41,463 bases of DNA from Clostridia bacterium (lineage in GTDB: Bacteria; Bacillota; Clostridia; Oscillospirales; RGIG8002). A program made the translations under genes and the position numbers. Shown here in pieces: positions 34,097 to 40,755 of this stretch. The notes beneath the pieces were generated by a model. The model ran no database searches, had not been told where the DNA came from, and saw only the letters and a program-made list of their open reading frames with translations. How positions within the stretch are numbered: the stretch's first letter is position 1; every line of letters begins with the position of its first letter. The stretch is from the NCBI GenBank assembly GCA_017616855.1, contig JAFZXI010000077.1:70710-112172 (forward strand), given 5' to 3'.

Positions 34097-35119
34097 ATGA
34101 TAAAGGTTGAAAACTTCGGCAAGCTTTCAGACGGCAGAGAGACAAAAATAATAACTCTTTCAAACGGCGAATTGACCGCAAAGCTCCTCGATTACGGCGC
34201 GAGAGTGCAGTCGCTGATTTTCGGCGGCGTAGACGTCGTGCTCGGTTTCGACGACGCCGCGGGTTATGAGAAATGCACCGCGTATCAGGGCGCGACGGTC
34301 GGCCGCTTCGCAAACCGCATCGACGGAGGGCGTTTCACGCTCAACGGCGTTGAATACGACGTCGGCAGAAACTCGGGCGAAGTGCATCTCCACGGCGGAG
34401 AAGTCGGTTTCGACAGGGCGATATGGGAGTTTGATGTCGCGGACGGCGATGCGCCTTACGTTTGCTTTACGCACGTATCTCCCGATGGAGATATGGGCTA
34501 CCCGGGCGAGCTGCACGTCTCGGTAACGTATTCGCTCGCGGGCTCGGAGCTGCATATCGCTTACAGCGCAGTTACCGATAAGGATACCGTAATCTCGCTT
34601 ACAAATCATTCCTATTTCAATCTCGACGGCGAAGGCGATATCCTCTCACAGTATTTACAGATAAACGCCGATGAAATAACGCCCCTTGACGAAAGGAGCG
34701 TCCCCGACGGCAGCTTTATGCCTGTCGCGGGCACGCCGTTTGATTTCAAGGACTTCAAGCGTATAGGCGACGATATCGATGCCGACCATCAACAAATAGA
34801 ATACGGCGCGGGATTCGATCACAACTTCGTTATCTCCGGCACCGGACTGCGCACCGCCGCGCGAGCTTATTCCGATAAAAGCGGCATCGCGCTCGAATGC
34901 CGCACGGACCGCCCCGGAATGCAGCTTTACACCTCCAATTTCCTCGGCGAAAGCGAGGGGAAAGGGAAGAGCGGCAAGCCGTATTTCCGCCGTCAGGCCT
35001 TCTGTCTTGAAACGCAGGGCTTCCCGGACGCGCCGAACAAGCCGGCGTTTCCTTCGGCGGTTTTGCGTAAAGGCGAGGAGTGGAGATCGGAAACGGTATA
35101 CGCTTTTTCGAAAAAATAG
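34097..35119 (+). CDS. galM: Aldose 1-epimerase (galactose mutarotase)
   Basis: This cytoplasmic enzyme of 340 residues interconverts alpha and beta anomers of galactose, glucose and related sugars, and serves sugar catabolism. Family motifs are clear: GRFANRIDGGRFTLNG with NRI, VHLHGGEVGFD with the substrate histidine, TNHSYFNLDGEGDI with the catalytic histidine, and AFCLETQGFPDAPN with the catalytic glutamate near the C-terminus; CRTDRPGMQLYTSNFL lies between. Length is normal. GGAG stands 9 bases before the ATG. It is a single gene between its own promoter and the tRNA promoter, with no hairpin terminator between, so some read-through into the tRNA is possible. Confidence 0.94.
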   Translation: MIKVENFGKLSDGRETKIITLSNGELTAKLLDYGARVQSLIFGGVDVVLGFDDAAGYEKCTAYQGATVGRFANRIDGGRFTLNGVEYDVGRNSGEVHLHGGEVGFDRAIWEFDVADGDAPYVCFTHVSPDGDMGYPGELHVSVTYSLAGSELHIAYSAVTDKDTVISLTNHSYFNLDGEGDILSQYLQINADEITPLDERSVPDGSFMPVAGTPFDFKDFKRIGDDIDADHQQIEYGAGFDHNFVISGTGLRTAARAYSDKSGIALECRTDRPGMQLYTSNFLGESEGKGKSGKPYFRRQAFCLETQGFPDAPNKPAFPSAVLRKGEEWRSETVYAFSKK

Positions 35120-35128
35120 AAAAAGCAC

Positions 35129-35157
35129 TTGACTTTTCGTCTGTTTTTTGTCATAAT
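35129..35157 (+). promoter_or_regulatory. Promoter of tRNA-Pro
   Basis: TTGACT (35129-35134), a 17-base spacer and CATAAT (35152-35157). The predicted start is about 20 bases before the tRNA. Confidence 0.7.
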
Positions 35158-35186
35158 ATCAACTGTTGCGTCACGCAGCGACCGTT

Positions 35187-35263
35187 CGGGGTGTAGCTCA
35201 GTTTGGTAGAGCGCTTGGTTCGGGACCAAGAGGCCGTGGGTTCAAGTCCCGTCACTCCGACCA
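35187..35263 (+). tRNA. tRNA-Pro (anticodon CGG)
   Basis: The gene forms a complete cloverleaf of 77 bases. The acceptor stem is CGGGGTG with CACTCCG (one G-T pair), the anticodon arm is CTTGG-TTCGGGA-CCAAG giving anticodon CGG, the T arm contains GTTCAAGTC, and the discriminator A is followed by an encoded CCA. Its last bases are the target of the direct repeat described at 35249. The CGG anticodon reads CCG proline codons. Confidence 0.96.
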
Positions 35264-35265
35264 TA
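35249..35265 (+). repeat. Left direct repeat (attL-like), in the tRNA-Pro 3' end
   Basis: CCGTCACTCCGACCATA occurs here as the 3' end of the tRNA plus two bases, and again exactly at 35784-35800. The period is 535 bases. This is the usual footprint of site-specific integration into a tRNA gene. Confidence 0.8.
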
Positions 35266-35308
35266 TCGAGTATTCATAACGGACTTGAGTTATGGATACT
35301 CGATTTTT
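35265..35308 (+). terminator. Terminator directly behind tRNA-Pro
   Basis: A 16-bp stem, ATCGAGTATTCATAAC (35265-35280) with GTTATGGATACTCGAT (35289-35304), has one G-T pair, an 8-nt loop and a T tract. It starts two bases after the CCA and, by the repeat structure, belongs to the inserted DNA. Confidence 0.85.
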
Positions 35309-35313
35309 ATAAT
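35285..35313 (+). promoter_or_regulatory. Promoter of the island gene, overlapping the tRNA terminator
   Basis: TTGAGT (35285-35290), a 17-base spacer and a perfect TATAAT (35308-35313). The -35 box lies in the loop and 3' arm of the terminator and the -10 box takes the end of its T tract, so terminator and promoter share the same bases. Confidence 0.65.
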
Positions 35314-35339
35314 CACTAATTTTCTCCGGAGGGATAAAT

Positions 35340-35780
35340 ATGGTAACTGAACAATATTCAGAGATTTCTACAAATGAAGAAAAGTTCAAGACTCTTCTGA
35401 AAATGATACACGCTAATCTGTTAAAAGAACTCGGATTTAAAAAAGACAAATTTAATTTCAGACTGTTTTTGGAAAATGGCGGTGTTTATTCCGGTTATTT
35501 GATAAACTTTCAGAAGTCTTTATATAGCGACAGATCAGAATTGCTTTTTACTATCAATATTGCGAGAAAGAGTAGCAACGTTAAGATTGATGAAAAGTTT
35601 AAAGAATATGATTGCAATAATCCCAATGATAGTAAACGGCTTGCTATCCTTTCATCAAAATACGGATTTGATAAATGGTGGTCAATTACATCTTCTTCAG
35701 ATATGACTATGATTGAAAATGATATAGTTAATTTGCTCAAGGATTGTGCTTTCCCTTGGTTCGGTTTAAACGATAATTAA
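35340..35780 (+). CDS. DUF4304-like protein, cargo of the tRNA island
   Basis: This 146-residue soluble protein resembles DUF4304: an N-terminal helix leading to LKELGFKKDKFNFRLF, the hallmark YLINFQKSLYSDRSELLFTINI strand, and a tail with KYGFDKWWSITSSSD and a final LLKDCAFPWFG. The biochemical role of the family is unknown to me; small proteins of this kind are sometimes found as immunity-type or orphan genes in variable regions, so a protective role is a guess. GGAGGG is 5 bases before the ATG. It has its own promoter inside the island, differs strongly in base composition from neighbours on both sides, and ends 3 bases before the right direct repeat. Confidence 0.75.
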   Translation: MVTEQYSEISTNEEKFKTLLKMIHANLLKELGFKKDKFNFRLFLENGGVYSGYLINFQKSLYSDRSELLFTINIARKSSNVKIDEKFKEYDCNNPNDSKRLAILSSKYGFDKWWSITSSSDMTMIENDIVNLLKDCAFPWFGLNDN

Positions 35781-35783
35781 ACT

Positions 35784-35800
35784 CCGTCACTCCGACCATA
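35784..35800 (+). repeat. Right direct repeat (attR-like)
   Basis: This is an exact copy of the 17 bases at 35249-35265, comprising the tRNA-Pro acceptor 3' strand, CCA and two further bases. It is not a second tRNA, because nothing of the 5' arms is present. Confidence 0.8.
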
Positions 35801-35804
35801 AAAG

Positions 35805-35842
35805 AAACCTCTTTTGTTTACCAAAGCATTAGAGGTTTTTTT
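35805..35842 (+). terminator. Terminator after the island, probably the ancestral tRNA terminator
   Basis: AAACCTCT (35805-35812) pairs with AGAGGTTT (35831-35838), with an inner TTTG/CAAA pairing in the loop and a following T run. It lies 5 bases past the right repeat, and would lie just behind the tRNA if the island were removed. Confidence 0.75.
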
Positions 35843-35846
35843 ATTA

Positions 35847-35875
35847 TTGATTTACGTTGAGATTTATGGTATCAT
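35847..35875 (+). promoter_or_regulatory. Promoter of the DUF4288-like gene
   Basis: TTGATT (35847-35852), a 17-base spacer and TATCAT (35870-35875), about 32 bases before the ATG at 35908. Confidence 0.55.
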
Positions 35876-35907
35876 TTTCATAAGAAGAATGGCATGGAGG
35901 AATCTGT

Positions 35908-36291
35908 ATGAAGTATAGTGTTAAAATGATTATTCGGCATAAGGTTGAAACCGGAGAGATATTTTTGGAGGAGTCCATTTTGATGTTGGATGCCGCCACA
36001 TTCGACGATGCATATTTGAAGGCGGAAGAATATGTGAAAGAAAATGTGCTTTGCGCTGAATACGTTAATATGAATGGAAAGCATGTACACTCGGAAATCG
36101 TATCTTATGCAGACTGCTTCTCAGTGTGTGATGATGAGAGCATTGTGGAGGCCTATTCTTCTATCAGACGATGCAGTGACGAAATGAGTGAAAAGGCAAT
36201 TCTTTCCATCTTGGAAAACTCGTGTACGAGAGAAGATATGCTTCCTCTGAGACAGTGGGCAGATCCCGATCATCCGGAAGAATTAGAATAG
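35908..36291 (+). CDS. DUF4288-like small protein
   Basis: This 127-residue soluble protein resembles DUF4288: it starts MKYSVKMIIRHKVETGE, continues with EESILMLDAATFDDAYLKAEEYV, a pattern of two strands and a helix typical of the family, and then a VSYADCFSV strand. The second half (about 85-127) is acidic and helical and goes beyond the usual domain. No catalytic residues are apparent and the role is unknown. GGAGG lies 7 bases before the ATG. It sits between the tRNA island and the GGDEF gene, is also less G+C-rich than the core genes, and may be another accessory gene gathered at this tRNA. No terminator follows. Confidence 0.7.
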   Translation: MKYSVKMIIRHKVETGEIFLEESILMLDAATFDDAYLKAEEYVKENVLCAEYVNMNGKHVHSEIVSYADCFSVCDDESIVEAYSSIRRCSDEMSEKAILSILENSCTREDMLPLRQWADPDHPEELE

Positions 36292-36341
36292 TTTTCAAAT
36301 CATCAAGGCAGACAAATCGAGATTAATTATGCGTTAAAGGA

Positions 36342-36370
36342 TTGAAAGCACCTCACTTTTATGTTACAAT
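36342..36370 (+). promoter_or_regulatory. Promoter of the TPR-GGDEF gene
   Basis: TTGAAA (36342-36347), a 17-base spacer and TACAAT (36365-36370), 31 bases before the ATG. Confidence 0.7.
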
Positions 36371-36401
36371 ACAGAAAAGATAACTGCAAAAAGGTGACAA
36401 T

Positions 36402-38030
36402 ATGGGAAAGAATAAATCTATTTCAGTCGTACTTCAAACGTGTGAAAAATACAAGGACGACGTGCAGAAACAGATAAAAGAACTGAAGCGCTGCGTCAGC
36501 GAGGGCCGCAAATCCGGCGATATCCTGATGCTTGGCGCCGCATATTGCTACCTTGCCATGGCTTACAGCGACGAGGACGATCTGCGCGGTATGCTTCTCA
36601 ACGCTCTTAAGGCGGTCACCATCCTCAAAGACACCGGCGAATACGACCTGCTCGTGAGGGCTTATCACGTTCTCGGCAGGGCGTATATCGACCAGGGGAA
36701 TAATCAGATGTCGCTCGTCTGCGACGAGACGGCCTACGGCATAGTGAAAAGACACCGCCTCAAGGGTCAGCTCAGGATAACTGCGCTGAATAACATTTCG
36801 GTCAGTTATCACGCGATGGATGAGCCCCGAAAAAGCATAAAGTATCTGAACGAATGCCTTGAGTTGCTCAAAAAAGACTACGGCGAAGAATACACCGACT
36901 ATTTCATGTATTCCGTCAATCTCGCGGGGTGCCATAAGGACGTCGGCGAGCTCGAGCGTGCGGATGAAATATTCGATTCCATATACGGCTTGCTCGATAA
37001 AGTGGAGTTCAAACCCCTCGTATGTGATTATTACATAAGGCGCGCTATCGTTTCGTATCTTCGCGAGGATATAAAAGCTGGCAACGGATATATAGACACC
37101 GCTTTGTCGAGCTTCCCGAAAAACATTTATCCGCTTCCTTTGTATGACGATCTTTGCGAGGTTTCGCGCTTCATAACAAACAATAAAGACCGTGAGCGCT
37201 CAAAAAGGATATTTGATCTCATGACCGTATTCGCGGAAAACAACGAGGGAACACTCGAACAGCTGTTCGCGACCCGTATGATAGCGAATTATTATAAGAA
37301 TTTCGGCGAATACGAACTCGCGACCGAGTATTTCTCTAAATGCGAGGAGCTTAACGAAAGGCAAATGCGCGAATTGAGGGAGATGCAAATGAAGCTCCAC
37401 AATACGACGCGCAGCGCTGAAGCGGAGATCCGCAAACTGAAACGTAAAATGCGCGAAAACGAAGATCTTGTCTCCCGCGATCCACTTTCAAAGCTTCTCA
37501 ACCGTTCCGCGCTGCTTCGCGTTTCGTCGGAGTTCATCGAGAGCGCCGCGAAAAAGCGTCAGAAGGTCGGAGTCATCTTTATCGATATCGACTGCTTTAA
37601 GGAGTGCAACGATACCTACGGTCACGCTAAGGGTGACGAAATCATAAGACAGGTCGCCGACGTCTGCCGCAAACGTGAAACAAAGAATGTCCGCTTTGCC
37701 CGTTACGGCGGCGACGAATTCTTCGGAATCACCAGAGGATTGACCGACGGCGAGGTCTGCGATATAGCACGCATTATCTGCAAAGACATACGGATCGCCG
37801 ATATCCCCAACGAAAAGAACCCGAACGGAGGCAGATTGACGCTTTCCGCGGGTGTTATCAACGTCACTATTACGGATAAGACGGATACCATACTCGAGAT
37901 TGCGAATTACGCGGACAAGGCGTTGTATTACGCTAAGAACGCCGGCAGGAACGCGATCTATGAGCTGGTCCACAGCGACGGCGGGACGAACGATACCGGC
38001 AGTTCGGCTTATATCAAAATCGATTTTTGA
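36402..38030 (+). CDS. Cytosolic diguanylate cyclase with N-terminal TPR repeats
   Basis: The protein has 542 residues. The N-terminal 340 form helical TPR-like repeats (e.g. AYHVLGRAYIDQGNNQMSL, MIANYYKNFGEYELATEYF), followed by a coiled coil (about 340-375) and a GGDEF domain (about 380-530). The cyclase site is complete: IFIDIDCFKECNDTYGHAKGDE and GGDEF at 436-440, so it should make cyclic di-GMP from two GTP. The inhibitory I-site RxxD, expected five residues before GGDEF, is absent (TKNV). There is no membrane segment or receiver domain, so a protein or peptide bound by the TPR part probably controls dimerisation. AAGGTGA stands 5 bases before the ATG. It is monocistronic, with its own promoter and terminator. 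The cyclic di-GMP target is not in this window. Confidence 0.9.
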   Translation: MGKNKSISVVLQTCEKYKDDVQKQIKELKRCVSEGRKSGDILMLGAAYCYLAMAYSDEDDLRGMLLNALKAVTILKDTGEYDLLVRAYHVLGRAYIDQGNNQMSLVCDETAYGIVKRHRLKGQLRITALNNISVSYHAMDEPRKSIKYLNECLELLKKDYGEEYTDYFMYSVNLAGCHKDVGELERADEIFDSIYGLLDKVEFKPLVCDYYIRRAIVSYLREDIKAGNGYIDTALSSFPKNIYPLPLYDDLCEVSRFITNNKDRERSKRIFDLMTVFAENNEGTLEQLFATRMIANYYKNFGEYELATEYFSKCEELNERQMRELREMQMKLHNTTRSAEAEIRKLKRKMRENEDLVSRDPLSKLLNRSALLRVSSEFIESAAKKRQKVGVIFIDIDCFKECNDTYGHAKGDEIIRQVADVCRKRETKNVRFARYGGDEFFGITRGLTDGEVCDIARIICKDIRIADIPNEKNPNGGRLTLSAGVINVTITDKTDTILEIANYADKALYYAKNAGRNAIYELVHSDGGTNDTGSSAYIKIDF

Positions 38031-38051
38031 ATCCAAATCAACTTTCAATCG

Positions 38052-38081
38052 AAAAAGCACGCTTCAGAGGCGTGCTTTTTT
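38052..38081 (+). terminator. Terminator after the GGDEF gene
   Basis: GCACGC (38057-38062) and GCGTGC (38070-38075), extended by five A-T pairs, enclose the loop TTCAGAG and run into a T tract. Confidence 0.88.
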
Positions 38082-38084
38082 ATA

Positions 38085-38114
38085 TTGACGGAAACAGTCG
38101 TATTATGATATAAT
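38085..38114 (+). promoter_or_regulatory. Promoter of the AAA+ ATPase gene
   Basis: TTGACG (38085-38090), an 18-base spacer and a perfect TATAAT (38109-38114), just behind the preceding terminator. It leaves a leader of about 50 bases. Confidence 0.65.
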
Positions 38115-38156
38115 ATACGAGTCAAAATCAGCATATTGATACATAGCTTTCTATAT

Positions 38157-38163
38157 AAAGGAG
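38157..38163 (+). promoter_or_regulatory. Ribosome binding site fixing the AAA+ gene start
   Basis: AAAGGAG lies 8 bases before the ATG at 38172. An in-frame TTG at 38136 lacks a site, so the protein starts MPAFIVRVSL. Confidence 0.75.
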
Positions 38164-38171
38164 TCGATTGC

Positions 38172-40109
38172 ATGCCTGCTTTTATAGTCCGTGTTTCTCT
38201 TGCTTATGATTTGGTTCTTGAGTATTCCGAAGCGCCGGGCGAACCGCTGAAGGTGTTCTTGAAGGTGCTTCAGCAGTCGAATACCGCCGAGCAGTTGTTC
38301 CTGCGCTTTACTTACGGCGTATATCGTATTGAGGCGGAGGATGAAACGCGTTGCCGCGAGGTCGTCGCAGAAGCTTGGAATGCCGCGTTCCCCGATAACT
38401 CTGACGATATTATGCTGATGCTCGTGCCGGATACCGGGGATGACGCCGCGAAGCTTATGACGTCGGTTTATCAGGGCTATTACGGAGCGGATAACTATCA
38501 GCTGCTCGCTACCGAACTCGCCCATATGATTCCGCTGCTTAAGGAAAGGGGCGCCATAATGGCGCTCCGCAAGCAGAATTATCTGTTTTCGATAGATTCC
38601 GGTTGCGGATTCACAACGCTTCTTTCCTCCTTCGGCGATTTCACAAAGCGCATGAATATCTACGACGACGATGAAGGCAAGCGCACGAAATACGCCGAAT
38701 ACAAGGTTGCCGCCGAAACCGGCAACGGATACAGCGACCCTTACGACGTTGTCAAGGATCTGCGCGAATCATTGAAAGATAACGTCTATAACATTATCGG
38801 CATTGATATAAGCTATTTCCTGGGGGACGGAAAAACAGACGAGCTGCGCGTATTCATTACGGATTTATACGATCTTCAGGATGATTATGTGTTCATATTC
38901 CGCGTTCCGTTCCTTGAGAAAAAGGCGCTCGACGGGCTCGCGGCAATATTGTCTGACGTTTCGTCTCTGCGGACGGTCCAGATCCCGCCGCTGCACGACG
39001 CCGTTTTGCTCGAGTTTTTCTACGACGAAGTGCGCAGATACGGATATAAGACTGACGATTCGCTCGCCGAAACGCTGTTTGAGCGCGTCCGCGCCGAAAA
39101 GCGCGACGGCAGATTCTACGGTTTCAAAACGGTTGAAAAGATTGCGCAGGAGATGGTGCTCCGCAAGGCCGCGCACGACTCAGAGGAAGAGATCAACGGC
39201 AATACGATTGACCACGAGGTTATTTCGCCCGACGATATGGCGGGTATGTTCGACATTGTCAAAACCGAGAAAAACGGCTATGACGAGTTGAGCGAGCTTA
39301 TCGGAATGGAAAAGATTGCCGAACGCGTCAGAGAGATTGTTTCGCAGGTCAAACTTTCCATGACGAACGAAAAGCTTGACAGACCTTGTATCCATATGCG
39401 CTTCCTCGGCTCGCCCGGTACAGGCAAAACAACCGTCGCCAGAATAATCGGCCGCATATTCCGCGAAGAGGGGATACTTCGCAAAGGCGCGTTCATGGAA
39501 TACACCGCGCGTTCGCTCTGCGCCGAATACGTCGGCCAGACCGCCGCAAGGACCGCTGCCATCTGCCGCGATTCCTACGGCTCGGTGCTGTTTATCGACG
39601 AGGCGTACGCGCTATATGAAAGCGATACGCAGACAAACGACTACGGCAAAGAAGCGCTTACGACGCTGATATCCGAAATGGAGAACCACCGCGACGATAT
39701 GCTCGTCATAATGGCGGGTTATACCGACGATATGGAGACGCTGATGAAGGGCAACGCGGGCCTGCGCAGCCGTATGCCTTACGTGCTGACCTTTGAGAAT
39801 TACACGCGCAAAGAGCTTTTCGATATCTTTATGCTGATGGTGCGCAAGCATTTCGACTACACGCCCGAGCTTGAAAGCGAAGCGAAACGCTATTTTGACA
39901 CGCTTTCGGACGAGTACCTCAAATCACGCGAGTTTGCCAACGCGCGTTTCGTCAGAAACCTCTATGAGCGCACGTGGTCGAAGGGGGCGCTCCGAGCGGC
40001 GCTTGCCGGACAGACGCGCATCGAGCTTTGCCGCGATGATTTCATTGCCGCGAGCGGTGAAAAGGAGTTCGGTGAAAAGCTCGAACAAAAGAAACGAATA
40101 GGGTTCTGA
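38172..40109 (+). CDS. CbxX/SpoVK-type AAA+ ATPase with a degenerate N-terminal module
   Basis: This 645-residue cytosolic protein has a C-terminal AAA+ module (about 370-640) of the CbxX/CfxQ/SpoVK type: Walker A SPGTGKTT (Ser414 to Thr421, with Lys419), Walker B VLFIDEAYAL (Asp476, Glu477), sensor region MAGYTDDM, and NAGLRSRM with likely arginine finger. Its relatives remodel protein complexes; SpoVK is needed for spore maturation in Bacillus. The N-terminal half is not recognised by simple motifs, but it has SGCGFTT at 143-149, a possible relic of a P-loop with the lysine lost, a sensor-like VFIFRV strand and a helical lid-like stretch before the second module. It may thus be a tandem AAA+ protein with a dead first ring. 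It converges on dpaB across a shared terminator. Confidence 0.88.
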   Translation: MPAFIVRVSLAYDLVLEYSEAPGEPLKVFLKVLQQSNTAEQLFLRFTYGVYRIEAEDETRCREVVAEAWNAAFPDNSDDIMLMLVPDTGDDAAKLMTSVYQGYYGADNYQLLATELAHMIPLLKERGAIMALRKQNYLFSIDSGCGFTTLLSSFGDFTKRMNIYDDDEGKRTKYAEYKVAAETGNGYSDPYDVVKDLRESLKDNVYNIIGIDISYFLGDGKTDELRVFITDLYDLQDDYVFIFRVPFLEKKALDGLAAILSDVSSLRTVQIPPLHDAVLLEFFYDEVRRYGYKTDDSLAETLFERVRAEKRDGRFYGFKTVEKIAQEMVLRKAAHDSEEEINGNTIDHEVISPDDMAGMFDIVKTEKNGYDELSELIGMEKIAERVREIVSQVKLSMTNEKLDRPCIHMRFLGSPGTGKTTVARIIGRIFREEGILRKGAFMEYTARSLCAEYVGQTAARTAAICRDSYGSVLFIDEAYALYESDTQTNDYGKEALTTLISEMENHRDDMLVIMAGYTDDMETLMKGNAGLRSRMPYVLTFENYTRKELFDIFMLMVRKHFDYTPELESEAKRYFDTLSDEYLKSREFANARFVRNLYERTWSKGALRAALAGQTRIELCRDDFIAASGEKEFGEKLEQKKRIGF

Positions 40110-40114
40110 TTATT

Positions 40115-40145
40115 CAAAAGCCGCCGTGAAACCGGCGGCTTTTGC
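40115..40145. terminator. Bidirectional terminator between the AAA+ gene and dpaB
   Basis: CAAAAGCCGCCG (40115-40126) pairs over 12 bp with CGGCGGCTTTTG (40133-40144) around a 6-nt loop. It has T-rich and A-rich flanks for both converging genes, and its last bases touch the dpaB stop. Confidence 0.88.
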
Positions 40146-40146
40146 T

Positions 40147-40722
40147 TTATGCAAGTATCAGCGGTTGAAGTTGCCGGCCTTCGAGTGCGGCAATGGAAGC
40201 GGGGAGCAGCAGCCCCATATCGGCGACGAGCGAGGTTTCCTTGTTGCCCGGATCATCCTGACCCATCGGAACAAAGAAGACGTTTTTCGTATTCAGCAGC
40301 GCCCCGATGTTTTTCGCGGAAGCGGATAGCGCGTCGTTTGTCGAGACCGCAATCAGAAGCGGACGCTTGTTGCGCAGGTGCGCTTTCGCCGCCATCGTCA
40401 CGGATGAATCGGTGATGCCGGAAGCGAGCTTGCCCAGCGTGTTGCCGGTGCACGGAGCGATGATAAGCAGATCCAGCAGCTTTTTCGGGCCGATCGGCTC
40501 GGCTTCGCGTACCGTGTGGATTATTTCTTTTCCCGTCGCGTCTGCGATGCGCTTGCGAAAATGCTCCGCTGTCCCGAAACGCGTATCCGTTTCGTATGCC
40601 GTCTCCGACATTATCGGAGTTATATCAAATCCGGCTTCGGTCAGGCGCGGCAACTGCTCAAGCGTTTTTGCGAGCATGCAAAAGGAGCCGCACATCGCGA
40701 ATCCGACTCGTGTGTTTTCCAT
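40147..40722 (-). CDS. dpaB: Dipicolinate synthase subunit B
   Basis: This 191-residue flavoprotein-fold protein is the B subunit of the enzyme that converts the lysine-pathway intermediate dihydrodipicolinate into dipicolinic acid in the mother cell of sporulating cells. The family blocks are visible: VGFAMCGSFCMLAKT at the N-terminus, TPIMSETAYETDTRFG, LLIIAPCTGNTLGKLA, TDSSVTMAAKAHLRN, PLLIAVSTNDALS, and VFFVPMGQDDP. Length is normal. AAAGGAT is 6 bases before the ATG, and it follows dpaA by 33 bases in the usual A-B order (spoVFA-spoVFB). A mother-cell sigma-K type promoter would be expected upstream of dpaA, outside the window. Confidence 0.93.
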   Translation of the reverse strand: MENTRVGFAMCGSFCMLAKTLEQLPRLTEAGFDITPIMSETAYETDTRFGTAEHFRKRIADATGKEIIHTVREAEPIGPKKLLDLLIIAPCTGNTLGKLASGITDSSVTMAAKAHLRNKRPLLIAVSTNDALSASAKNIGALLNTKNVFFVPMGQDDPGNKETSLVADMGLLLPASIAALEGRQLQPLILA

Positions 40723-40755
40723 ATCGGATATCCTTTCGGTGTACGTTTGTTACCA

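Larger units (their letters stand above)
35266..35800 (+). mobile_element. Minimal AT-rich island inserted at tRNA-Pro
   Basis: 535 bases lie between the start of unique DNA after the tRNA and the end of the second copy of its 3' end. The segment holds a terminator, an overlapping promoter, one gene (DUF4304-like) and the right repeat. The gene is visibly AT-rich: 19 of the first 60 bases from 35341 are G or C, against the GC-rich galM upstream. Removing one period would restore tRNA-Pro followed at once by the hairpin at 35805, which looks like the original tRNA terminator. There is no integrase, so it was either mobilised in trans or is the remnant of a larger element. Confidence 0.65.

Noticed and set aside
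35784-35800. A second tRNA gene or tRNA fragment gene
   Set aside because: Only the 3' acceptor strand and CCA are present. It is better explained as the right boundary repeat of an insertion.
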